Shown here: positions 28,001-40,893 of the stretch, in pieces
How the letters are laid out: every line of letters starts with the position of its first letter
Position numbering within the stretch: the stretch's first letter is position 1
Assembly: GCA_026874595.1 (NCBI GenBank)
Contig: CM049317.1
Location: forward strand, 29,570,901 to 29,634,900
Direction of reading: 5' to 3'
DNA: 64,000 nucleotides
Origin: Sipunculus nudus
Taxonomy: Eukaryota > Annelida > Sipuncula > Golfingiida > Sipunculidae
The notes under the pieces: model-generated
The model's input: the letters and a program-made list of their open reading frames with translations, nothing else
The model's database searches: none
Told to the model about the DNA's origin: nothing
Position numbers and translations under genes: made by a program

Positions 28001-31000
28001 TAGCGTAAAGCTAACGGTTGTGTAGGCCTATAATGTTATTTTTTATGTGGCTAAGTAGGTCTTACACAGGAGTACTGTAATGTTTCTTACTATAACTAAA
28101 TTAAGTTTACACGATATTTCCATAGGCCTGTGTTCCCAGAATTCTCTGCATATACTGTAGTTGGCTTCATACTGGCGGGGTTGAATTTTTGCGATTTTCA
28201 TCTGTTCAGTGTTTCGCGAAGGTTCCATTTTCGCAAACTTACCAAACACAAATTATATCCATTAATATATTAATGATATATAAAGCGTCCGGGATCTTAT
28301 CAATTTAACAAAAAAAGTAAGAGAACAGGAAAAAATTTCAGTATGGATATACTTGTTTATTATTGGCAAATAATACTAAAGATCTGATAGTATTTATAAC
28401 ATTGATCTTTGGTTTACGGATACGAAAACGCATGTTCCTTTTTATAATATGAGTCTTTCAACTTTATTAATAACGTAATGCCACATGCCAAAGTACTTTT
28501 TTACCTGTGTAGATTGGGCGTATTATTTGCGAAGGTTTTATTTTCGCGAATGTTTCCCTTTCGCGAATATCGCGAATGGGAACCCTCGCAAATTAAAGGC
28601 CAACCACATTATGTGTATACATCTCCGCGATTCCCCTCTTTTACTTAGAGAGACAATGAGAAAAAACGTACTGTGGTGTTCTGTTTTTTTTCCAAGGTCA
28701 TATGCCTATGAATGTTATACTGTATATGTATATTACAGTAATGTATCGCCATGTATCATATAACATATTAACTAACATTTCTTTTTTATTTATCATCCAT
28801 TTCAATAAGAGTTATCAGCGCCGTATCCCCTCCTTTATGACAATGCCATTACTGTTTCTCCCCTTGCGCAGAGTATACCACGAATATAACGATTAAATAA
28901 CATATATAATATTACAAATTCTACTTTACACCGCATATTCTACAACTCCCCGTAACTTAAAACACCAGATGGTTTGTCTGCTTTCTATGTTAGAGCCATT
29001 CTTGCGAGCAATAACGCGAACAATAAATTGATGTAACCTACTATTTCCATAGAATACTAGCAACATAAACACTACAATTATTGCTATTATATTTGTAGTT
29101 TATAAGGCACTGCAAAGCGTGTGGCCCTCATGAAGTTTTCCCACCGCAACACATGCGTTAATATATCAATAAAGAAGGCAGGTTTGTGTCTTAAATGTCT
29201 ATATAAAAAAACAAAGTTTCCTCTAGCAGACCATCTTCTGATAGTGAATCAGACAGTTTGTGGCGAAGTATATTGGTTCATTTTCTAGAAATGGATTTGG
29301 CAGATTTGTTCATACCAGTTATCGTGTTTTAATAAAATATTGGCATTTGCATAATAAAATATGGTGTAAAATACATTTGCGTCAACTGTTTTTTTCTTAA
29401 TTGAGCTTTACTGCCGTGCAAATCAGTAACCTATGATGTAACGTAATTTCATGTCATTATGTCAATATAGGAAAAAGAAATGTCCGTAAAAGGTCTTTAT
29501 TTCTATTAGGATATCTAACGTAATTCACCGTCGCCCATATGTAGACCTGTCTGGTAGCGATGACAAACTTCCCATATTGTCTCAAGCGATGGAGACACGT
29601 ACCACTTTGCCGGGGATTTTGCCGGGGAGCGCACGTCATTTTTTCCGATACCTGACGTCTATTCTTTAAAGATAATTCCTTGGACCTTTCAAAATATGCC
29701 AGACAAAACCAATCTCGCGGTATAAATGCAATTCTTTTTAAATATCCATATAACTAAATCATGTGGGGTCGAAAAAATAATCCAAACACATTCAGCAAAT
29801 ACATGTGACGGCAGAGTTCTACAAATAGTATTTTGCAACTAGTGAACTTTTCCTCTTCCGCACATGTGTAACCAACTACTTTTAACTGCATGTTTCGTGT
29901 TTACTAACAGCTTGTGGATAAACAAGTTTAAACAATCGTCATAGAGGCGGTTTAAGAACCATTCTTACCAGGAATTACTAACGGTTAATATGTTCACAGA
30001 ATAAACCATAAATTACGTAATGCTGCGGATAAGGAAAGTAAAAAATGGACTTAAATAAGTACATCTATATATCTTTCTAAATATGTATGGTTGGTTCCGG
30101 CACTAAGTCCGCATGTTGAAATCTGCGGATAGCTAATTGCTCAAAACCTCAATGTGGCCAAACTTGATCCCTACAAAATATTATATTTATAAAGTAAAAT
30201 AAGCAATAAGTAAAAGTAAAAAGTATTAATTATATAATGCTTCATTGGGTCGATACTTTATTAGAAAAATAGAGCTTTGTATGCTTAATTTTAAGAGTCC
30301 AGAAAAAGTGATATTCCATAATATTTATTTTGTACCTTGCTTTTGTTTCCTGAACTGTTAGTTCCAATGCTGGCGCTTCTTTGACAAAACTCAGCAAACG
30401 CTGATAAGTGAGGTTGTGTGCATATGTTCCTTTGGAACAAGGGAATTTTAGTCTGTGTGTTGTGAAGACACATATAAATAAAGTCGTGAACATTTTTGGG
30501 GGCGGCATTTCAGAGAATTAGTATAAGGAGTGGCACAAGGAATTCCTATAAAAATAAAAATTTGGCCTTTTTTGTCACATTTCAAGTATTTCAGAGATTA
30601 TCAACTAGGCAGTAGAACCTACAAAATGATTAGCGAACGATTTATAAATTAGGGGGGGGGCCGTTTTGGTGAATTAGTATAATCAGTGGCATAAGAATGT
30701 CCTCAGATATTCCAGGGATTATAAACTGGACAATGGAACCTACCAAATGAAATGATAAGCGAACGATTTGTAAATGGAACCTATACCAAATGATTAGCGA
30801 TCGATTTGTACATTTTTTGGGGCGGCATTTCAGTGAATTAGTATAATGAGTGGCACAAAGAATTCCTAAAAAATTAAAATCTGGCCTTTTTGGCCCATGT
30901 TCAAGTATTCTAGGGATTATAAACTGGACAGTGGAACCTTCAGAATGATAAGCGAACGAATTGTACATTTATGGGGGCGGCATTTCTGGGATAAAGTATA

Positions 31001-33845
31001 ATCAGAGGCATAAGGAGTTCCTTAAAAAGTTCAAATTTGGTCTTTTTGTCCCTCTTCAAGAATTTCAGGGATTAAATACTGGGCAGTGAAACCAACCAAA
31101 TCATTTGCGGACGATCTCTATTTTTGTTAGATATGTGGTCTTGTAATGTCAGAAAGCCATCGATAAACTGACCAGTCATGCAAAAAGCCTGCATTTAAGG
31201 ACGGTCGTCGTTCACAGAAATCCCTAGCAGCACCTGATAATCACCAGGGAAAAACCCCGCCAGAAGACCAATGGCCCTTGGTGGTGGGGGTGGGGTCTGT
31301 CGTACACATCGTGCGAAAAATATTTTGACGAATTGTGTTACTCTTTCCTTGGAAAGTATTAAGAATTTCCATTCTTGAACCCTTGAATTCCCGAAATTCC
31401 AGGATGTTTAAACAGCCTGAAACAACCTGAAATGCCCTTTTTCCATGATTCTTCATAACCTATCGTATATATAATGAGTACTACCTAAATGCCTGTGTCT
31501 TTTGATTAACCAATATGACCTGCATGATCTTTTATGTAACGTGGATAAAAACAATAAAACACCCAGACCTATGTAGGAATTATTTTAATTTAAGATATAA
31601 GTCTATTATAACTGTCCGGCAGGACGAACCCCCCTGGCCGCTTATCCTCATTTTCAAAATACGAATGTAGTATCAGTTTTGACTTTTAGAGTTCAAAACT
31701 TAAATTAAAGATAAATTTACCTGGACTGTTAATTCTGTTATTGACAGTTTAATGATCCACTACCTACAGACAATTGTTGTATATTGTGACAAATCATTTG
31801 AAATTAAAATATAATATATATTTAAATTATATCATAATTTCAATTTTATTTAGATAGTTCTTTGAATAACAAATAGTCATAAGTTCATAAATAAAACCTC
31901 GCAAAGTGCATAATCACTATAATTCAAAAATAATTTTGATGTAGCCTTGAATTAAAGTATGCTTTTAACTTTGAGGATATTTTGATGAAAAAAAGTCAGT
32001 TTGTCCAAACATTGGATTTTTTTATGTGAAAATATTAAACATGCCCTGCCTACATATGTAGGCTTAACTCATGAATTACGCTTTTTTTAGTAAAGACTAA
32101 AGTGCCTTGCATGCAGCAGTAGCATGCATATCTCAATAGCTCTATTAGGTGTACCTGCTGTCATATGCGATAACAAGAGGTGGAATTATAAATGTGACAA
32201 GGTATTTGTATGCGTTGAGAATGGAACAACACTCACCAAATAAAGTTTTTCCCAAGCTGAGTATAAAGTAATCATGAATCGTGTTTACATGAATGATGAA
32301 AGATCAATTTCTCACATTATATGTGTATCCTGCAGTGTATCTGTTTATAATTTCAAATTATTCGTTTTATTCCTTTCTGTTTACTTCATAATGAAATATA
32401 CTCGTTTGAGCTTCGAACGATCTTTTGATTTACATAAGCAAAGATATGTTTGCTCTTTAATATGTGGCGGAAGAATTCCCTGCCAATGAATTCATCCATA
32501 TAATTGCGTTGTTGTCAAATACAAGCCTGTAACAAGGACATTTGACACGATAAGTTTCAATATGTTATCCAGTTTTGTAATGTTTTGTGAGAGGGGCGGC
32601 AATTTCTAAGACCGCCCCGGGCGGCAATGAGGCTAGGTACGCCGCTGGAACGTAGCTATAATACCAGACAGGTGGCCCATGGATCATGCTCAGCTGATTA
32701 TGAAACTAGGAAGAGACTCGTTTTATAAATCTAAAAGATGGACGTCGGACCATCTCATGGTGTTAATATCTTAATCTGGGCAAGATTCTGCTTTGTGGGG
32801 AAACATATTGTTGTCCTCAAGTTAAAGACAAGCAAGATACGGCATGAAAAAAACATTTATACGTTCCAGTCCTTTTCGTTATAATTGTGCCCAGTAAACA
32901 GAAAGGCAATCAGACAGACAGTCAAAATGTAAAAGGGCAATTGATAACTGAACTAAAATATGCGGATGAGGGCACGGTCCTAACAAGAGCGTTCTCCCGG
33001 CGTCTACTTTGAAGATACGGTTATATTGGCCAAACTCTCCGCAGATAAATTCCAACATTTAGACTCTCCTCGGTGCACTTTCTTGTCGTATTTACGTCCC
33101 CAACCAGAGTATCTAAAGCTCAGTTTGCAGAAACGTATATATCATTTTTTTTTTACATCTAGAGCAGCTTTCTGGGATTCCTCTTTTGAACTTGGCCACC
33201 TGTTTTATGAGACAGTCTCTGTAGATGAAAGCAAAGGAGGATTAATTTATTCATGTATAAAATCGTCGCATCAGAAATATATAATTAAGTTTACGGCATC
33301 TATTATTATAACGCAGTGTGTGTGACCATATATATCTTGGTCTCTTATTAATATCTGCCGTACACGCATCATCTCACATTCCCCGGATGACTCTAAATTA
33401 CGAGAGTTGTAATAGGACATATTAACAGTTAAAGTGCGTGTGTCCTGGCACCTCCAGAAAGTGTTAAAAATTTGCCAGTGTCAGTCATATTTATCAGATC
33501 ACCTGACAACCTTCCCAGAGTTAAACCTGCATGCGGAAAACTTTAAAATTCTAGTTACCCTGCAGGGATTGTATGTTTAGTTTACTAACGAACAGGTGTT
33601 TTAATGCGGTTACCCTGGAAAATGGAGAATTACAACATCTCTGTCTGCCTCAGCGCCCCGCGATTCGGTGAGATTCATGTAAATTCCAGGGCATAGGATC
33701 ATGCAGACATTTATATCAGAATCCGTGACCCGATACAACATGTCATCACGTCACTGTCACACACAGTTCCTGGAGAAAACACCTCTTGTTACTTTAGAAG
33801 AAGCTTGGCTAAACATATTTACCTCAGCATATCTGACACACATGC

Positions 33846-33912
<67 letters not shown>

Positions 33913-36900
33913 AGCATCATTTCAAACAGGTAATCATTTTTACTTATTATGAAATTTCTCATAATTACATCTTGACTTTCGAGATTATAAATTTTGTACG
34001 GAAACTTAAGTTTTTCCAAATAGGACAACCACATGGCGGTCACAGAGCATTATTAATTAATATATCCTTGGCAGGTAACCCTCGCTTAGACGACCACCTC
34101 GAACACGACTCCTCTCATTTTATATCTTCATGTTTACCAGGCCCGGTAACTTCACACCTGCGGGTCCTGGGGGTATTAACATCCCGATTGCAGGGCTATT
34201 ACACAGATGAGTTGTGAGGGAAAAATATGCCATTTTACCTTTCTTAAGAACAAACACCCTAATAAGTTATGACTGCGATCTACATACATTGGCCCTACCT
34301 TTAAAAAAATAATGTAATAACATAATTCATATTTTGTAGCCCCGTGTGACCTACTGCGCGCCCGGCCAGGCCAATCCTCGCTTTGTTATCGCCTTAACCG
34401 CACGACCACGCAGTTCTTCGAGGCCGACAAGGCGTGCGGACTGCTGGGCGGCTACCTTCCCATACCCAATAGTCCAGAAGAAAATGACGTCATCTTGGGT
34501 ATTCTCAAACAGGAAAAATTCACCAGCGTCTGGCTGGGACTAATGTCGCACAAAGACGACTTTAAGTGGATATCAGGTACGTAAACTTTACTGTGAATGT
34601 TCTGAAAATAAAGCCACTCTAACGTGATGGCAAGATCGGGTGGGATGTCCCGGCGTGGATTGCTGCAAGAAATTTGAATTCTTATGAAGAACTTGTATGT
34701 ACGAACATCTCATTTTCCAACAGATAAAATAGAACAACACAGCAATTTTAGTTTTAAATCATCAAATGACATGAAGGACTGTCTGAATTTTAAATAGTGA
34801 TTATTACAAAGCCAAAGCATATACTGCCAATCTATCAGTTAAACGTGATGGTCAAGAGCTGTAACAATAGCAGCTGGTTCTAGCAAAAGATTTCAAATAA
34901 TGTGGATTAACGTTTAGCTTTTGAGTACGTCACATTGACCTGACCAAGTGTCGTACTAGCTGCGGCCCACGTATGTGTTATTTAGGCGCTAGAGAACAAG
35001 TGACGTTTTTCAGACCTTGCCCAAAAACAGCTTACTATAGGGGTAGCTTATTTTCGGGTCAGTCTACTTATACTTATGAGAGGGGGTAGTTAGCTCTAAA
35101 GACTTACACATACACTTCGAACCTTGAACGAGTGCAACCAATCGAGCTACAAATGGCGCAATATAAGTGAAAAATGCTTCAAATAACCGGGAATGACTGC
35201 GACTTAATATGGGTTAATAAGAGTGGACGAGCATTCTTAAGCTGTTCCTGGAGTTTCATGGAAGTTGTGGCATAGGAACAACGTGCCCCATATAGCACCA
35301 AACTCGATGTCGTGCGGGAGAAGTTTATCACAATGACACACTTTTTCTTTGCAACGTTGTCACCTATGAATATAAAACAAAGTATGGATGTTCTCATTTC
35401 GACAGTGCTAACAAATTTGCCTTCCTCTTTTTTTAATGTTTGTGTGTTTGCGGGTGGGTGAGTGTGCATGTGTGTGTGTTTTGTGGGTGTGGGTGTCTGT
35501 GTGTGTGTAAGAGAGAGAGAGAAGGGGGGGGGGGGGTTATTCTCATTGATCGATTTGACCAGAAAATGTTTAACATAGAAAAAATTTGGCTTACAACCCT
35601 GACCTTTGCATCTCGGAAACAAACAAAAAATTGATCAAGACAGAAGTTTACGCCTACACGCGTACAACAAAATGACGCCTACGCAATACAACGTATCACT
35701 CTAAACAATCCATCACTGATACGCTAGTTAAGGCACTGTCAACAAAGGTATGAGCAAGGCATTAATCACGCATTCACTGGTTAAAGGGCGCTACACTTTC
35801 ATACACATGAGCGTGCTCCGTTTGTATTTAATATATACGTATATAGGACTAGGACGGATTACAACAACCACGCTATGCATATATACAAAAACATATGGTG
35901 ATGACACACCCAAGACAGTGAGTCAGTGGAGATGATTAAATATTAATAACTGTACATGTGGCATGTGTACCACAATCTCTTTTTGAAAGTTCATGCGATT
36001 TCGAATAAATTTAATTGTTTTTCTTACAATGTTTTCAATGAATAAGATGATCATTGTTGATTTCAATGCTCCAGCTTCCCATAATAATATTAATTGGGAT
36101 AATCTCAAATGCAAAAATATGACATTTCTACAAAATTTGGATACAAAGAAGAACATTTCGGAGGCATGAAATTTGTCCGGTGGAGGGGCAAAATGTTATA
36201 AATATTACTTTTTTCACATAGAGGCTTGCACCAGAACTGATGCAGTCTCACTGAAGAGTTCATTATTAAAAGAGCAATATTTTTGTTAAATAATAAAAAG
36301 TCACATATGTAATGACCAACAATATTCAAACATCCTCTCCCTATGAATTGTTCTTTACAATAATAATCAAATAAAAATTCTACTACTACTACTACTACTA
36401 CTAATAATAATAATAATAATAATAATAAAAATAATAATAAAAATAATAATAAAAATAATAAAAATAATAAAAATAATAATTATGATAAAAAAATAAATAA
36501 TAATATTAATAATAATAATAATAATGATAAAAGATGAGCGCATTTGCATTTGATTAATATGAAAGATTTATATTTAAATGACTTGTAACTATATTCAGTT
36601 CAGATTCACATAAAGTAAATATTTTTGGAGGCAAGTAAACGAGGCATTGGAAGCTACATCACGTGAATTAACTGTTTGATAGGGAGTAGTCTAATACGTG
36701 AGATTAGGTTTCTTTGGCATGAAATCGTTTTGAGCCATGTATTGTGTACCCTCAACGAAGTGACACAACTGTACTGAGTTAATGACGGGGTTTTAAATTA
36801 CATGGTACAAACAAGAAAATGCGTACCAATGAAAATCTATCAACTAACTCAATTATATTGCTGAGGCTACTTTTCAGTAAATGGTCGACATGTTGGATAT

Positions 36901-39642
36901 CATTTCCGCCAAGGGGAAAATTGTCTTGATGACAAAATTGTGTATATGCTGGGTTTTAATTAAGCCGAGAGACAACCAATTCATATACCCACTCTGACTG
37001 ATACGTACTGACCCACCGGCTTCTGACCAATCTATAAGTTCAGGGTTACAGATATGTCAAAGCCGACAAATTCCCCCTTTTCAAGCTGTAGAAACTGGAA
37101 GTCTAGTGGAAGTATATACTGAAGTAAAGTGACAGTGTAACAGAAAAAAATTAAGACGGCTTTTATGAAAGTGGCCACGTTGTTTTAAATAATCTACATA
37201 TAAATCTATAAAGCACTTGTGTGTTCGATGCGCGGATGATGGTACAGCCAGGTATAGAAATACATATATATGTATATATGTAAATACATGTATATCATTT
37301 GAAACGCAAGCGTTGAATCTCCGTGATTAATTACATGTTAAAAAATTCCTGCTTCTGATTATTTACGTCGGCCATGCTATCGCTTCTAGGAAGAATATGT
37401 TGAAACAGACGGATGCCTATAATAGGCATGAGGCTTTCACACAGTATGAAACACCATTCTTCCAAAACATAATTATTGCAGCTTTACGGATAGTTTACTC
37501 AACATTTTTCGACGAATACACAGAGAGCATGGGGTAAAAGTGAATGCTTGGTCCCCAGTTGGTGCCCACTTTATAAATAAATAAATAACCTAATGAACCT
37601 AATAACAACAGATGACGTAGCCGTGACGAGCACAAATTTTGTTATGGAGATAAAAAAAAACAGATTCTGTAACAGTAGGCAGCGTGAAATGTTTAGGGGA
37701 ATGAATAAAGAAGTCAGTGGTTTATTGTTAACAAATAATTATAATTTATTCTTAAAACAACCCTAACATTACAATACACTAAATCAATACAATTACACAG
37801 TATAATAAACAAAGTGAACAGTACCTGGAAACCACCACTGTCACAGCGATAAAAAGTCCTTTAAAATGTATGATCCAGTTGAACAGTATCAGTTACAATA
37901 TTGTACAACATCATTCCTGAGGTTAGGCCAATAAAAGTGTGTACTAACTTTCTAATAAGTTTTATTTATCCTTAAATGGCCAGACAAAGGAGCCTCATGT
38001 GCCATGCTTAGAATTTCATTGCGATCACTATTCAATGTTTGATGGCCCACTCATCATCAGCGCATACATCAGGTGGTCGCCATTTTCGCATGAACACCCC
38101 ATATTTAACAAAGAAACAAAACTGGGTTATGTGACAGTTCATCTTTAGAAACTGCCTTGGGAAACAAACATGAAATATCAGGGTCCTTATGCTGTTCCGC
38201 GATAAGTTCTGACCTTGAACATGCAAGTCGGGCGAGTCGTTAGACGAGTCACTAGTGACTCCCAGAGTGTTATTATCTGGACCATTATCCTCATGTGTTT
38301 TTCTTGGATATGGATCTAGTTACTGCACATGAAGGATACAGACCAGGAATTTCCTGACTTTCAGGATCAGTGTCCTGATCAAGTGACGGCTTTTCTGTCA
38401 CTATTGGTACAGGCTGTACTTTGTCACCTGCAACATCATTGCCTAGTAGCAAATGAATTCCCTTAAAGGGTAAAGTAGTTCTTATGACCACAGTAATATT
38501 CCCAGAAATCAAATCTGTCTTTAAATGTATACTGTGAAGCGGAACTGAAGTGTGCTTGTCTAAAAACACACCATTTACAAGTGCATGTGCACCAGTAAGG
38601 GACCTATTAGAAAATGGCTGAGTATTTGATAACATGAGAGTTTGGCCTGAACCAGTTTCACTCAAAAGGGGTAGAGTCTGAAAAATTACTTGACAGTGAC
38701 ACAAAACCATGTATGAATGGCTCAAATAACTCCATTTCAGAGTCAGGAGAGAAATCTACTACCTCAGTTTCATCAAACAAAGAACTGTGACTGGCTGTGT
38801 CCGTCATAAACTCTTTTTCAGAGTCATTAAAGGAATCTACATCCTTATTACAATCAAACTCCTCATGGGAGTCAACAGAGGAATTTTCCTCAGCAGAAAC
38901 AAACTTCTGTTTGTCATAAGACGACCTGGCCTCATTTGAAATACTCTCGCAAGAGTCTTAGAAGGACTTAGCCTTATTTAAAGAATAATCCTCGCAGGAG
39001 TCTTGAAAGGACATAGCCTTATTAAATTCCTCGCAGCAATCAAATGAGGTTTTAAACCCGCAAGTACGGACTCTTCTTTGGAGTCAGACGGCACGTTGGC
39101 CTCCGTAGCATCAAACTCTTTATTAGAGTCATTTAAAGAGTTGTACCCCTTATTTACATGAAAAGAGCTTGGCTCTTGAACTATGCTATGCATTGATTTT
39201 GAAACAAACCAGAAGGTTTACCCTTTTGTTTATTTGCAAGTTTCCAGCAGTCAGATATTAGATGACCTTTCTCTTTGCAGATTTTTGTAATGCAGTAATT
39301 ACAGATTTTCTTTGAAAATGACTGGCCTTGGTTTTATTCAGACACACGTGAACTATACTGATTTCACCAAAAAAAACAACGGCGTCTGCCAATATTTCGA
39401 TCTATCCCTGAAGACGTGCTGAAATTAACTTGCATCATACGCAGTCAGTGGTACAAAACATAATCATAATGGGCATGCCACCTTGTAGCGGTAATCTTTA
39501 GCTTCACAAATCAAAATTTTTCTAGCTTATAACCAATGTTTCTTTTTGGTTTCTTGTGCAAGATTACCCATCAGGTCACGCAATCTTGCTATGAAAAACA
39601 GACACACATGGACTGTCTTTATTCACACACAGAACCATAAAC

Positions 39643-39703
<61 letters not shown>

Positions 39704-40841
39704 AGATGAAGTCGGGATAGTCAGCCGGGGGCCAGGGCGGTTTTGCTTTGGAAACATTGTATACAACCAAAATACTAAATAGAAATATGCATTCAAAGGA
39801 ATGCAAGCCTCCGCCATGAAGGGGGTGTCTATTGTGGGATGCTTCCAAAACCGTGTTTGCATTTACTTATTCGGCCAACATTTCCAGGTTCATTCGTGTA
39901 TAATTAATTGACTTTACATTTGTGAATATTTCTGGAAGTCCTTCCTTGATCCGGATCATGTGACGGATCCACACTAAAATCTAATCGATTCTTCATTTCC
40001 CATTCACATTCCGTTGCGGTCTCCGCACTCCGTAGATCACCGTTAGGTTTTTAAAACCGTAGGAATACTTATGCGGCCGACGTGCGGGAACGGCTAGGTG
40101 TCTTCCTCATTCTCATGGCCTTCATACGGTAAAGTAAGCTAACCCTGCGGACGCCGCAAGCTAACCTTGCGGAAACCGCAAATACCCCTTACCACAAACG
40201 AAGGTACACCGTACGTCTCTCGGGTAGCCGAGTAGGCGTTAAAATTCGCATGGGCATGCTAAGACATCTAACTGGCCACGAACTGAGGATTTGTCTGCGA
40301 AAGGCCGAAAAGGCGGCCGAAACGATCCAAAGATCGTTCGTAGGGCGTTCGCAGGCGTTCGTAAAGATATTTGTGACCGTGGCTCCACATTTGCCTATCA
40401 ACTCATAATTTCAACCCCTTTAATACATATTCATGTTTCCAGATGAGAGGCCAGTAGGAGACCAGGGGTGTTACTCCGAGCCCCTGGACACTTACCCTGA
40501 CATGTACTACACGCACGAGGTCAGTCCAAACATGACCGTCCCAAGGTGTCTACAGGGATGCAGGGAGAAGGGCTATAAATACGCCGGACTTAAGGTAAAG
40601 TCAAGCCCGCTGGCACGACCACATTCGAGATAAAGAGAGTGAGAGTGATTTTGCTGGTGGGCATAAAATATAAGAAAAAAGTACAAAGTAGTTTGTATAA
40701 CATGTAGACACGTGTAGAAAAAAATACGGAAAATTAAATTATGGAGTTTAGAGGAATAAATAATGGCACTTTGAGCGTAAATATCCAGTCTAAATCTATT
40801 TACTGTGCACAAAAATACAAACCGTATTCACTACAATATAA

Positions 40842-40893
<52 letters not shown>

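Noticed and set aside
33026-33325. 99-codon plus-strand frame before exon 2
   Set aside because: No leader, no domain, ends at a stop without a usable donor.
34346-34543. 65-codon ATG frame over exon 2
   Set aside because: It is a shadow; the lectin reading is in another frame and begins without ATG because the exon is internal.
35179-35622. 147-codon minus-strand frame over a TG/GA-rich tract
   Set aside because: Its T/P/H-rich part comes from GTGTGTG and GAGAGA repeats; no splice or domain support.
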